Positions 51,001-62,819 of a stretch of 64,000 nt of DNA are shown in pieces; position 1 is the stretch's first letter; the number at the start of each line of letters is the position of its first letter. Source of the DNA: Haematococcus lacustris (lineage: Eukaryota; Chlorophyta; Chlorophyceae; Chlamydomonadales; Haematococcaceae); the NCBI GenBank assembly GCA_030144725.1, contig JASKMD010000015.1, positions 1,639,487-1,703,486 of the forward strand, given 5' to 3'. The translations under genes and the position numbers were made by a program. The notes below the pieces were generated by a model. That model saw nothing but the letters and a program-made list of their open reading frames with translations. It was not told where the DNA came from and ran no database searches.

Positions 51001-54000
51001 GCACTCACCTACTGCAGGCACCCCCCACCCCCCACCCTCTACCACTGCCTCCACTGCCACCCCCTCTTGTCCACCTGCCTGCCCCTCCCTTCTGCCTCAG
51101 GACGAGGATGAGCGCCCCCCTCCGCCCCCCCCTCCGCCCCCGCCCCCCCTTCCCCCCCCCCTCATCACCCAGCACCCCATCGCCCCAGGGGTGCCGCCCC
51201 GTCTCTTCGTCATCTTCCCCTCTGGCCACGGCTACGAGATCCTGGACGGGGCAGTGGTGTCTGAGGCAGCTGCCAAAGCCGCCGCACGGCCCGGCACCAT
51301 GCTCGACACCCAGCCCCTGAACGGCGGGGCGGAGCCAGGTGCTGTGGTGCGCAGCTTCCTGCAGCAGCTGCCCCCCGCGGAGCCGGTGCTGACGCCCTTG
51401 GTGGTGGGGGCCACGGCCTGGGCTCAGCGCTTCGACCCCCTGGCCACAGAGCTGCTGCCTGCTCTGAAGCGCCCCTCTCTCGCCATGCCGCCAGCAGCCA
51501 TGGCGTCGTTGCAACAGCTGGGGGAGCTGGCAATGGCGGGTGGGTGCATAGTGGCCAGGGGCAGGAGGGAGAGGTCGGGGGGAGGGGGGCTGCAGGGCGG
51601 TGGGCAGTGCCCAAGGGGTGGTGCCTCAGGGGGCAGGGAGGTGCTTGGCGGGTGCTCTGCTGGACGGAGAGAGGCAGGAGGACAGCAGCGGGAGGGCGGG
51701 ATGGGCCATGAGACCACTCATCAGTCCAAGCTGTCGTCGTGCAGGCTGGATGGGGGGTATGCAAGCAAGCAGTCACCCGTCAGATGTGATTGGGGCATGC
51801 AAGCAAGCAACCACTCACCAGCCAGATGTTTGACACATAATTACACTAGTGGGTGGCTGGGGAAGCGGATGGGGAGGGGGAGGGGGTGGGGTAGTATAGG
51901 CTCCCACTATTGGGTGGGTGATGGAGGATGGGGAGGAGGTGACGAGCAGGGTGCCGACCGGGGTGCTGACCGGGGTGCTGGCGTTACATTCCTGCAGGAC
52001 CCAACGATGGTCCGCTGCCTTACTCCGCGTACCAGTACATGCCCCGCGTCATCGCGTACGAGCCCCCTGCCCCTCCGCGAGTGTCGCAGCTGCCCGTGCT
52101 GTTGTACCGCGAGTTCGTCGAGCTGCCCGTCATAGAGCCGACCACGGCGGACGCAATCCGCGCAGCCATCCGGGCCGCTGACCAGGTACGACGGACGGCC
52201 AGCTAACGAAGCCAGCCCAGACAGCTACCGCCTGCCTTAGGATATTTCAGAAATGTCACCCACCTAGGGCCGACCACACCCTCCTGGCCAGAGATCTGAT
52301 CAGGAAAGGGTGAAGGGTTGCTCCCCTTGGGCGTGCACGCCTGCATGGGGGGGGGGGGGCGCTCTCATTGCAGTTCCCCTTGAGCGCCCCTTATAGCTTA
52401 CCTAGTAGCCAGGGACCTGATTAAGCAGCTGGTGGTCTCACCGTAGGTGATCTAAGTGCTGGTGGCTCAACCGCCGGTGGTCTGACTGCTGGTCGTCTAA
52501 CTGCCGGTGGTCAGCAGCTGAAGCTGGCAATTGCACTTGCATCTGCCCATCTTGTTGTTTATGGTGGTGGCCATGATCAGCTATATAGCCTGGGCTAGGC
52601 TGGGGTTTTCGGCAAGCCAGGGGGGTGGAACCGGTCTTGGACTGACTTTGGAGGTTTAAGGGGTTTAAGAAGTTTTAAATCAGCTTGCCAGCACTGTACA
52701 GCATGCTCCATTCACTGTCATCATGATCAGCATCACATGGCGTCTGCCAAGATTAGCGCTGCTGCAGACTCAGGGCAGCAGCAGCAAAGTCATGTGGCTT
52801 CCAGCAAGAATCACGACTGGCCTAGGGCCTAGTCTAGCCACACCTTCAGCTCCAAGGCTGTGCCAGCTGCGCCTGCCAAACCACATGCTGAAGGCAAGCA
52901 ACACGACCCCACTGCCACCACTGACCTCTGACAATACCGTAGTGATACGCCCTGTTGGTGATACGCTGATTTGGTGAAACCCGAAAAAACGGTCCCAAAG
53001 GCCCTATTGGCACATATTTGGTGACAGCGCCTGGCTCAAACATTGAAGTGATACATGTTTGGTGCCTCCCTATTCTCAATACATATACGACGCCAGAGTG
53101 ATGGTGAACTTGAGGGGGCTCCTACGAATTTGGTGACAACCGCATCTCATACCAATGGTGATACAATTTGGGGACGAATTGATTTGGTGAAATCACCAAC
53201 AGGGCGTATCACTACGGTACTCACATTGATTATGTTTTGAGGTGTATGCAACATGCTGGGGTAGCTTGTTGTTACACACCAGTAGCTTGTTGTTACACAC
53301 CAGTGTTGTTTTCTCGTTTTGCCCAGATGCACGACTCATAGCTAGGAGTGATATGGCCCAGGTTCATGCTCCCAAGTTGAGAGCTCGACCAAACTTGGCT
53401 CAGGTCAAAAGTCATGGTTCAGGTTGAAACGAAATCACCACATAATTGCAGGTCAAAGATCATATATTTAATTGCAATGCACGGTCATGCAGTTTGCATA
53501 GCAACTGTTTCACAGCGCAAAACTAGCTCTTTTCATGGCGTTTCATAGCCAACGCTATGTACACCGCTAGAAGAAAACACTGGTGCACACTGCCTGCTGG
53601 CAGCCATCCTCAGTGTGCACACACAATACTGCCAAGCCAGTGCTGCTCAAGTGTGACCCACATGCTGCTACCGCCAGTGGACCAGGTTCAGTCCACATCT
53701 TCCACGTGCTGGACCCGCTGCTGACGCCTGGCTGGCCCCTTGTGGTGTGCCCGGCATTGCCTGCAGGCAGCTGCTCTGATAGAGGAGGGCCAGACGCGCG
53801 CTGTGCCCCACGCTGACCTGCGGCCTGAAGGCGCTCAGCTGCAGGAGGAGGAGGTGCTGGAGCAGGTGGGCGTAGCCAGTGGTCATGGTCCTGGCGGGAC
53901 TCCCTGTGCGCATAGTAATGATAACGGCGACGGTGATGTGTTCAGCTGCCGCACGCTTGTATTGGGCAGGAGGTAGCAGCTGCTTAGTGGTGTGGGGACA

Positions 54001-56180
54001 AGGGGGTGTGGTGATCCTGTAAGAACTGGTGAGCTGCATGCGGTGATGACACATCAGGGCAGCTGACGTGTCCAGTTGCCAGGTGGCTGGAAGCTGCTTG
54101 GCCGCCAGGGTGGATGCGTGGCCAGGGTGGATCCTTGGGCGTTTGGCCTCAAGCATTGGGTCTTCAGCGGGAGCTGTCAGCCATCCAGCTGTTCTGTGGC
54201 TGTCCCAAGGCTACCAGGGCTCTGCAGCAAAGCGTGCAAGGCAGGGCACCAGACAAGACAGATAAGGCGAGTTCAGGTCACGTCAAACACTGACAATAGG
54301 AATGCTCGCTGCATCATGGTGCGTGTGTGTATGCGTGCTGGGCAACCTGCTCCAGATCCTGGCCCTGCAAGACGGAGCGCGGCGGGTGGGTGAACGCTCC
54401 GCCGCCGCGGTGGCAGCCGCCGCGCGCAGTGTAGCAGAGGCCGACATGGAAGCCACAACGCAAGCTGCGGACGCCATCGCGGCAGCGGCGGCTGAGGCCG
54501 CAGCAGTGGAGAAGCAGCGCAAGCCCTGGCCTCCCAAGGTGCAGCTGGGGAGATGTGGGAGCACTGGCCAGCTGAGCAGCTATCATACTCCGCTGCTGCA
54601 CCCGCCCTGATCCCTTGACACATTGGCAGCACCTTCAAAAGTTCCGCCCCTCCTGACCTGACATGCTCCGCCCCTCTCAGCACAGTCCAGCCCTCCCTCT
54701 CACCCTCTCTCACCCCTTTCCCTTTCCTCCTTCCTCCCCACTTGCCTCCTGCCCCTTCACCTTTTGCCCCTCTCCCACTCACTGTTTTCCTCCTCACTCC
54801 TCCCTGCCTAGCTAGATCTAGCTCACCCTTGCCCACTCCTCCACCAGGTCGCTCCCTTCGACACCACACCCAAGCGCCCAGCAGAGGGTGGGGTGCTGAA
54901 GTATTGGGAGGCGGAGGAGGGGCTGGTGGCGCGCACCACGGACCCCCTGCTGCGGGACAACGTGGTCATCACCCGGGCCACCCTGCCGCCCCGGCTGCAG
55001 CCCCCCCTTGCTGCACGCTCTGCTGCCTCCCCTGGTCTCCCATCACAGGTGGGCCCTACCTGCTGCTGTGCCTGGCAGGGAGGGGTGGGGGAGGAGGGGC
55101 ATATGGCAAGGGGTGGGTAGGGAGGAGGGAAGGGTTGGCAGGGGGTATGTAGGGGAGGAGGGGAGCAGGGTGGGTTTTAGAGCAGTGCGGTAAGAAGGGG
55201 TGAGGGAGGAGGGGGGCAGGGGGATGGGAGAGGGGGGATGTGGGGAAGGGTAGCAAGATGGGCAGCAAAGGGCAAGTAGCAGTTATTGAGAGGGGGTGAT
55301 GCAGTATGTCCAGCCTCACATGTGTCTCTTGCTGCAGGCAGTGGCAGGAGTCTACTTCTCCCACCGTGCTAGCAAGCCCCAGCAAGCCACGGGCACGGTA
55401 GCCTCATCGGCAGTCCAACACCAGGACCCCAGCAGCCTGTACAGCACCGGCCTCACCGACCGTCAAGCTCCTGTGCCTGAAGCCAGTGAGACAGCGCAGC
55501 CTGCACAGATCGCACAGGCGCAGCAGTACCCCGAAGACGCATCAAACCATCCACAGGCTGCGGAGGCAAAGCCCCCGCCCAGCGTCCGCGCACCGATTTA
55601 CGATGTGTACGGACAGCCCCGCGTCCTGCCGCCCCCGCTGCCTCGCGCATACCGAGCCGACGAGGCACCGGTTGCGTTGAATGAGCGGCACATCGAGGCG
55701 GAGGGCACGGTGTTCAAGCTGCCTGGCACACGCACCGTGTCGGGCAGTTTGCTGCGCGCCAGCGGCAAGGCCTCTAAGCAGTTCTCACTCACGCCCTCAC
55801 ACTTGCACTTTGGGGCGGTGCCGCTGGGGGGCGTGGTGCACCGCACTGCCCGCCTACGCAATACGTCGACAGGCTCGGGTAGGTTCCACGTGGAGCGCCC
55901 AGCGTTGCCGCTGCGCTGCATTTTCAAACCCGGACCACTGGCGGCAGGAATGGAGGCCGTGCTGACCGTGGAGTTTGTCGCTGAGGCGCTGGGCGACTTC
56001 GTAGGTGAGCTGGTCGTGCGCAGTGAGCTCAACGTCCTAGTGCTCAGCGTGTCGGCGAAGGTGGTCGACGCGCCGGCCCCGGCACTACCTCGCGGCAACA
56101 AGCCAGCGCAGCCAGCAGGACCTGATGTCCCTGTCCTGAACGAGGACTTGACACTGGATGAGATGCAACGCGCTTTGTAG
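42024..56180 (+). CDS. SPAG17: Axonemal central-pair protein PF6 / SPAG17
   Basis: PF6 is a large scaffold of the C1a projection on the central microtubule pair and is needed for flagellar beating. About 18 plus-strand exons chain from ATG 42024 ([20 protein letters not shown]) to the stop at 56178-56180: 42024-42089, 42184-42440, 42523-42778, 43121-44011, 44507-44633, 45023-45651, 46133-46288, 46800-48179, 48498-48692, 48998-49112, 49809-49957, 50307-about 50640, 51101-51539, 51998-52185, 53767-53875, 54356-54538, 54848-55048 and 55338-56180. They total about 2170 residues, near the roughly 2300 of Chlamydomonas PF6. It is Ala/Pro-rich. Repeated SPAG17-type strands include [20 protein letters not shown] and [17 protein letters not shown]. 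The C-terminus has a VYGQPR motif and an ASH-like domain ([20 protein letters not shown]). A C-run near 50600-50640 leaves the exon end in the wrong frame, by variant or assembly error. Confidence 0.9.
48868..48943. repeat. 10-bp tandem repeat (GGTCAGGCGG type)
   Basis: About seven units of GGTCAGGCGG/GGTCAGGTGG in a PF6/SPAG17 intron. Confidence 0.8.
49604..49766. repeat. (CCCCCT)n microsatellite, about 27 units
   Basis: A near-perfect hexanucleotide run lies in the intron 49113-49808 of PF6/SPAG17. All frames are open on both strands (poly-Pro, Pro-Leu, Gly, Gly-Glu), which is not evidence of coding. The opposite strand, (AGGGGG)n, could form G-quadruplexes. Confidence 0.95.
50105..50306. 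repeat. About 30-bp minisatellite, 7 units
   Basis: Units of CAGCCCGCCCCCCCTGCCTG + CTGACACC lie in the intron between PF6/SPAG17 exons ending at 49957 and starting at 50307. The last unit merges into the splice acceptor tract, so array length could influence splicing. Confidence 0.85.
52186..53766. other. Long PF6/SPAG17 intron (1.58 kb)
   Basis: Bounded by the donor after [12 protein letters not shown] and the acceptor before [12 protein letters not shown]. Apart from the MITE at 52937-53217 it has only short low-complexity tracts (a G-run at 52348-52360). Confidence 0.7.
52937..53217. mobile_element. 281-bp MITE with 26-bp perfect TIRs and TA target sites (Tc1/mariner-like)
   Basis: The left TIR begins CCGTAGTGATACGCCCTGTT (52937-52962) and the right TIR (53192-53217) is its perfect reverse complement over all 26 bases. 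Both are flanked by TA (52935-52936 and 53218-53219), the Tc1/mariner target. There is no ORF. The interior repeats GGTGATAC / TTTGGTGA words. It lies in a PF6/SPAG17 intron. Confidence 0.9.
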
Positions 56181-56454
56181 CTAACGCACAAGTACACGAA
56201 CTAGCTTATATGAGGGAAGGGCAGGGCGATCGGGCAGGAGGGGTTTGAGGGCTGCGAGACGATCATGAAGCAACATGCAACCAACGGAGGCTGTGTCCTG
56301 TTTAGGCCACAGATACCCGCAGTATCCGGAACATCAGGCGGCTGTATGTGCTTGCAATGTGCTGCATAGCACGCAGCCCGTTGTATCGCGGCCCTACATA
56401 TGGTTCGACAGCTGCGACGGCCACACACGATGCCACATCATCCGATGTCAATGG

Positions 56455-59400
56455 TGATGATGTGGCTTACACCGCTTAAGCCGTCAGCCGTTAGGCTGCT
56501 AGGCCGCCCTCCCCCTCTAGGGGTTCGGGACTTTCTGTAACGCACTTCAAAGCAAGGTGCACAAACAAAGGTGCACATGGGCTCAAAATGAAGTCATGCA
56601 AATTCTCATTATTGTTCTGTAGAGTCATGGCAAACTCCGGCTGCTCCCTGATGGAACTCGTGGCAGTGCACTCAAAGATGAAATGCATGGCGTCATCCAC
56701 TACCCCCTCTGTGCATCTGGTGCATGTGCGATCAATGAAAGTTACCCCCTCAAACCGAGCCTTCTCCACCCCCAGACCGCTGTTGCCTAACCTGAACCTA
56801 GTCAAGCTCGTGCGAACTTCTGTAGATAGCTGTCTGTTAAGCAGGTGTGGTGCCATGTGATTGATGCCAATGCCGTCCCCATGCTTGAACCATGCAGCAT
56901 ACGAACATCTCTCCCGATGCACCGTCTCAGGCAATCTAGGGTCTCCCTCAAACCCAACCCAACGCCTCCCCCACCTCTCGAGCCACTTCACTTCCATAGC
57001 CTTGGTGCCTAGGACCATGTCCGGGCTCAAGGTGAACTCACCCCCCATCAGCTCTCTGGCGGCAAGCTGGAACTGAGCACTCCAGCTGGCCTGGCAACCC
57101 CTGCCTAACTCCACATCTGCCTTGATGACCCTCATTAGCAGGTCACTGTGGGATAGTTTGGCAGTGTTCCAGAACTTGCATGCAGCCCTAAGCCAGTAAA
57201 GTTGGAGGGGCAGCTGCCCCAACTCATGCAGCACCATCAGGCCTGACACTGAGCCACGTACCCTGGCAGCAAACCTGAGAAAGCTGAGCATGCGTGTTTG
57301 CACTGGGTTGGAGAGCTGCATACCGTGCCCAAGGAAGGCAGTGCCCCATACCTGGCTGCCATACAGCCCTAAGGGGAGCACAAACGCTCTAATGGGGTGA
57401 CACAGGGCATAGGGATCATGCAGGACCCCATACTCTCTAGCACGCTTGCACGCCTGGCGCATGGCGAGGAACATGCCAGCCCTCATATGAGAGGCAGCAA
57501 AAGCAGGGGTGGCGCTGGGGTTGAAGTGCATGCCTAAGTACTTGAACTCCCTCACCACAGGCAGGATCTCATGCTTGTACCGAATGCTAGGTGCTGCTGT
57601 TTGTGAGTTGCCATTGAAGACCATCACCTTTGACTTGCCCACATTGACTGTAAGGTGTTTCCTGTCTGCAAAGCCTTGAAGCTGGCAGACCAGCCGCTGC
57701 AGCCCGTGGGACGAGGTGCTCACCAGGGTCAGGTCATCAGCATACATGAAGTGGGTGACAGGTGTGCCTTGCACCCTCACAGCATCAACAGGACCCAGGA
57801 ACTCCTTACTAATGTCGTGAACATAGAGAGCAAACAGGAGTGGGCTGATGGGGCAGCCTTGCTTGACACCTTGGTCCGGAATCACTGGGGGGGTGCGGTG
57901 GGGGCCATCTATCAGCACATAGCTATCATCCCTATACAGACCCTCCAGGCAGGCAAGCAAGGGTTGTGGCAGCTTGACCCCAACCCGCAAGTCAATGAAG
58001 GCAGTGTAAAGCTTGCGGTGCTTGGCATCTGCGCTAGCCTTTTGAGCGTGGACAAGATGGCGCAGAATGAACATGGGTTGCATGGTGCTGCGTCCCGGGA
58101 TGAACCCAAACTGCTCAGCTGGCAGCACTTTGTGTGTCATGCACCAGGCAGTCAGCACGTGCCGCAAGACGTTAGCATACAGGCGGTACAACACACTACT
58201 CACAGCAAGCATTCTGTACTTGTTGGGGTCTGTGGGGTCTGTGTCCTTGAAGAGGGGGCTGATCCTAGCTACCTTCCAAGCCGCAGGGATATTCCCAGTG
58301 CGCATCATGCTGTGAAACCATGTGGCAAGCAGAGGGAGCAACAAGTATGTGGTAACACCCTCCTCAACTGTGCGGGCGTGCTTGATGAAGGGGGCTGGGA
58401 CCCCATCCAGGCCAGGTGCTGTGTCATTGTTGAGTTCACGAAGTTGTGCTTGAACAATGGATGTGATGTTGTCAAAATGGGGCAGCTCATAGGTAGGTGC
58501 ATGTGTTGAGACAGGGGCAGGGGCAGGGACAGAGTGAGGTCTGCCTCTCCCAAGAGGGACGGCTTGCAAATGGGCAGGCACAGCTTGCCTGGTCCAGGCT
58601 GGCTCAGGGATCACATCAGGTGCTTCATGTGCCGCAATGGTGGTTGTGAAGTAGGCCTGCAGATGCTGATGCCACTTGTCAATGGGAACCATGGACTGCT
58701 GGCGTGCGTGCTTGACTCGGAGCATCTTGAGTGCATCCCCAGGGTTGTGCTTGAGCATGTCTAGAAGCTTGGCAGCTCTGTGCTTGGACCACGCAGACTT
58801 AGCTCTCGCAACCAGCCTCCTATAGGCCTGCTTTCTAGCCCTGTAAAGGTGCAAGGCCTCCCCGCTACGCAGAGCCTGCCAGAGTGCGGCTTTAGCCTCC
58901 TTGCATGACCGGTCAAACCAGGCAGGCTTAACTGTGGTGTGCTTGTCAACGCGTGCCAGCGGGCAGAGCCTTGGCTTGAGCATCCCCGCACTGCCCGCAG
59001 CCCGTGATATGATGTCATGCACAAAGCGGTTGATGGAGTCAGGGTGTGTGCCTTGCTCAACAGCCTGCTGCACAGCCATGACCTCCTCTTCCAAGGCAAT
59101 AAGGGCACCCACATACCGTGCAGCCTGATCTGGCTTCCATTGCAACTGTGGGCCAGTGTGGCAGTCAGCATTGCAGGTGTGAATGGGCGTAGTGGCTTGT
59201 GCTGGTGCCTTGAAAGACAGGGTGATGGGGGAGTGGTCAAACTCATGACAAGCGTCGGGAAAGGAAGATGTGTGGCTCAAAGAGTAAACCGACTCAGACA
59301 TGATGATGTGCTCCGTGCGGGTGCTAGCTCTACAGGTGCGCTGCCCCATGTCCCCATGTCCCCTGCCGGTAGTGGCAACAAGGCCTGTAGCTGACAGCAC

Positions 59401-60099
59401 GTCAATCAACTCCCTGCCCGCTTGGTTAGACTTGGCCGGGCCAATCCTAGGCACGCAAAGCTCCGGATGCTGCATGGACCAGCCATGGAGGTCACTTATC
59501 TCGCTTAGCTTGCCTAAATGAGAGTTCAGGTCACCCATCAGGAGGACATGTGGTGTGTGTGATGTAGCCTCCTGGAGCTCTAGCAGCAAGTGGTTGAAGT
59601 GCTCAGAGACATTGTGAGCGGGGGGTATGTAGCCCACACCCAGCAACACATCGCCCTCAAGCCCGCCAGCCTGACCGCCAGCCTGACCCTGCCAGCCTGA
59701 CCCAAAGCAGCTGCATGGCACTACTGGTGCGCCATAGCCTGGCGTGCCTGGCTAGCTCCTTGCGCAGCAGAAGGGCCACCCCCTGACCCGGCACCCCCTG
59801 ACGTGAAACAGTAGTGTGAAAGGCACTATGGGTAGGGGCATGCTGCATGAACTCCGCTATCCTATTGCTGCGTGTCTCGCACAGAGCGATGACATCATGC
59901 TCGGCCACCAGCCTCCTAATAGCTGTGAACTTGACTGAGGTGGTGTCATGCTTAAGGCCATTCACATTGTGGACCGCTAACCTGAGCTCTCGAGGGGCGA
60001 GTCCCTAGCCCCGACCCTCTCCCACGCCCTGAGCCCCCACTGCCCTGAGCTTACCCGTAGGAGTCTCCCCAGACGCACCTAACCCCGCTTGATGCCTTG
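56455..60099 (-). mobile_element. L1-type LINE, 3.6 kb, 14-bp target duplication
   Basis: TCCGATGTCAATGG flanks the insertion at 56441-56454 and 60100-60113. Coding on the minus strand is an apurinic-type endonuclease, reverse transcriptase and a C-terminal CCHC motif. The 3' end runs through a short CATCATCA tail at 56455-56462. There is no ORF1, so the copy is probably 5' truncated. Fragments of the same LINE at 1131-1394 and 3870-3920 show that the family is old in this genome. Confidence 0.85.
56491..59965 (-). pseudogene. LINE ORF2: endonuclease and reverse transcriptase, defective
   Basis: Minus strand. The N-terminal APE endonuclease starts at 59965 (VNGLKHDTTSVKFTAIRR, ALCETRSNRIAEF) and continues after a frame change near 59690 with LLMGDLNSHLG. 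The slip coincides with a GGTCAGGCTGGC repeat (59665-59703). RT motifs follow: GNIPAAWKVARISPLFKDTD, EQFGFIPGRSTMQPMFILRH, KQGCPISPLLFALYVHDISK and FMYADDLTLVS (YADD). Between TAFIDLR and VGVKLPQPLLACL the usual AYD part of motif A is missing, which looks like an internal deletion of roughly 17 codons, so the polymerase is probably dead. The C-terminus has a CTRCTEGVVDDAMHFIFEC knuckle. Its protein would nick DNA and copy LINE RNA. Confidence 0.88.
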
Positions 60100-60197
60100 T
60101 CCGATGTCAATGGACATGCGACACATGGACTAACATCAACTCCACACCATCCAAAACAATAGTGATAACTTGCATGCCTTCGATTTCAGTCCCTGTG

Positions 60198-60292
60198 TAC
60201 CTTTGTTTGTGCACCTAGCTTTGAAGTGCGCTGCAACAAGTCCCAAACCTTCCAAGAGGGGTGGTGGCGGCCAAGCAGCCTAACGAGGTCGT
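60198..60292 (+). mobile_element. LINE 3' end fragment in inverted orientation
   Basis: GTACCTTTGTTTGTGCACCT and the following bases, through GCAGCCTAACGAGG, match the reverse complement of 56495-56580, the 3' UTR of the adjacent LINE. The two 3' ends therefore face outward as an inverted repeat about 3.6 kb apart. Confidence 0.7.
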
Positions 60293-60857
60293 CATGATCA
60301 GCAATGCGCATAGATTCGGCTTCTTCTCGAGGACCACTCATGACATCAGGGCCAGCTGACTCTACATGGCTTTTTCACAGCCTACTCCGGAGTAAGGCCC
60401 TATACACAGCCATGAAGCGCGTCGCAAGAGGTCTCACACCTCTTACCAGGTTTGCCTGCACTACAACACATCCCTTCGCTGGCTACTGGACGGCTGCCCC
60501 TCCCACCCTCCCATACACCAGCATATCACCGGCACCATACAACATGCAGTATGACACACCCTTGTCAACCCCGCCCTAGCACCAATGCCCCATCCGGCGC
60601 AAGCCTCCATACTGATGCCAACAGGTCAACGCCTGAGCATAAGACTGGACCCAAAGGCTTTTGCTACTTGCATAGTCAAGCCACCCCACCTGTCACAGCT
60701 CAAGTCCCTTGCTAGTTGTGCTGGCATGAATGCTACAGCAGCAGCGGCTGCTCTGGGGTGCCCCCACACAGCTTCCCCCTCATGGCGATGTGTTTCACAC
60801 CGCCTGAGCTGTCAGCCATCTCACTCCTTGGCTGCTCTGAGTGGGGCGCACATGGGC
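60293..60857. other. Intergenic stretch 3' of ND4L
   Basis: No gene or repeat recognised. It would contain the ND4L 3' UTR on the minus strand. Confidence 0.4.
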
Positions 60858-61590
60858 TCACTTGAGGAAGTTCAGGGCCTCCACATCTGACGATGATCGC
60901 ATGTGGAAGTAGGTCACGCAGAGGGCCAGGCCAATGGCTGTCTCACACGCCGCAATGGTGGTGATGGTGATGGACATGATGACCCCCTGCAGCACAGTAC
61001 AAGCGTGGCAGCCTGGTATGTCAAGCCCGCGTGGAGTCTGTGGTGCTAGTAAATGCCTTGTGCTTGAAGGATCGCAAGGATCCCAGCGCCTGCTGCCCCC
61101 AGCACCCAGTACCCAGGGGCATAAGGAAAGACCCTTTGTTAGGAACATCCCTGACACGTGGCAGCTGTGTAAGTGCACTGGGCCAAGGCAGGGTTCCCTC
61201 CCTTACCGTCATGTCGTTGAGATATGCTGCTGCATACAGGAAGTTGAGGTTGCACGCCAGCATGACCAGCTCCGTGCACAGCAGCATGACAATGATGTTA
61301 CGCCTGAACACAGCTGCTCCAACCAGGCCGGACCAGAACATGATGTCTGTAGCGACGAGGAATGCATGGCCCATCAGCTGGCCCTCGGTGTAGTATGAGC
61401 GGGTGCCTCCGAGCGAGTGGGGGGTAGGGGACATGAGCTGTGAGCCTGTAGCTGATAGTTGTTGCTTAGCCGCATCCAAGACACGGCAAGCTGCGAAAGG
61501 CCTGGCTCCCAATGCGGGGTTGGTGACGAACGGGACGCGAGGCGATGACAATGTGCCAAATGTCGGTGCTGACAGTCTTCGCTGTTGCAT
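60858..61590 (-). CDS. ND4L: Nuclear-encoded ND4L subunit of mitochondrial complex I
   Basis: This is a small membrane subunit of the proton-pumping arm of complex I. In most eukaryotes it is mitochondrially encoded, but in chlorophycean algae it has moved to the nucleus (NUO11 in Chlamydomonas). Two minus-strand exons, 61590-61207 and 60986-60858, are separated by a 220-bp GT-AG intron and give 170 residues. About 70 residues of presequence (MQQRRLSAPTFGTLSSPRVP...) explain the excess over the roughly 100-residue organellar protein. The mature part has three membrane segments: HAFLVATDIMFWSGLVGAAV, NIIVMLLCTELVMLACNLNF and, after the intron, SITITTIAACETAIGLALCV. Key acidic residues sit in LLCTELVML and AACETAIG, as in other ND4L proteins. 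Confidence 0.95.
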
Positions 61591-61790
61591 CTGCAGCGCT
61601 GCATCCCTGCTTACACCAGGAGTCCTGCTAGCGCTACCGTGACGCTCTGTATCATTAAGAATGCCTGCGCAGGTTACCGAGGATGAAGCAACTTAAAGAA
61701 GAACAGCAATGAAGCTCGCACAGAGCAGATTGAACCCTTGAGGACGCATGATCCCAGCTGTAGTTCATCGAATCTCTACCTGCATCAAGC

Positions 61791-61983
61791 TGCAAACCAG
61801 GCTGGCTTGAGTTTAGATGTGATGCGGCTCCAGCCCACTGTCCCGCACTGCTACCAGCACCAAGCAGCAGTCGGCGACTCAGCTGCAGCATCGTGCTTGA
61901 GTAAACCCACACGGCGCTGTGCCCGCATGCAATGCCAGGTTTGAAGTGGCCATGCTGGCCTCTACATTGCATGGTACATGGCT
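61791..61983. repeat. Second copy of the about 190-bp dispersed repeat
   Basis: Near-identical to 3951-4144, same orientation. It lies about 200 bp upstream of the ND4L start codon and so may lie in that gene's promoter. Confidence 0.8.
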
Positions 61984-62819
61984 AAGGGCTGGGCATACAG
62001 CGATACAGACTTACAAATGCATTTTTATACTGACGTTTCTCTATGGTACAGGGCCGCGGGGCTGTAAGATCCCATGTATCGGGGGTAGCTTTTTTCTTTT
62101 TCTTTTGCCCAGCCCAGTCCAGCCCAGCCCAGCCCGATCTCTTGCAGAATGAGACCAGCCTATCAAGCTAGCCCTGCCGAACAGTTGGTAAGATAAGTGT
62201 CTCTTGAAGAGAGCTGTCTCCTGGATGTGGCTTGAAGTGACCATGCGGTGGCATGCGACCATGCGGTGGCATGAAGTGACCATGCCTCTACATTACATGG
62301 CTGCTATGGCTGCCTGTATCCCTCTGGTGGTGTGCACCGCATGGCGCAATAGGCTGCTCCGGTATGCTAGGTCCTCTTGCAACTCATGCGTCACCTGCTC
62401 CTCCTCCTCAAGCCCCAGCATACCTCGCTGCTGTACTGCGGTACTGCGGTCGACATTGCCAATATCAGGTGTATCCAACACAGGCTTAGGCACACCCATA
62501 CCGAGTGGTCTTGTCTATCTCGCCATAAACAATCACAGCGCAACGAAAATGCTTGTACTTATACATACTTAGAATACAGTGTTACACAGTGTTACACATG
62601 CTTGCAGCAACCACTGGCACCCCACATGGTAGGCCATGCTTACAGAGCCCTGCCAAGCAGTACGCATGTTAGACAGGTGGTTGCAGCGGCAGCCCTAGAA
62701 CAAACATAGCTATTTGATAGACGGAACTGTGGAGGGAGGGGAAAGGATGCTCTGCCTCGTGAATGACACCCTTCGTTGCTGCAATGCAGCACACGCAGGC
62801 CCCAGCCCCAGCCCCAGCC
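61984..62819. other. Intergenic stretch with short repeats
   Basis: Contains small duplications (GACCATGCGGTGGCATG at 62240 and 62260; GTACTGCGGTACTGCGGT at 62436). A minus-strand peptide with a charged helix (about 62499-62293, GLEEEEQVTHELQEDLAYRS) may be a transposon protein remnant. No gene is supported. Confidence 0.4.
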
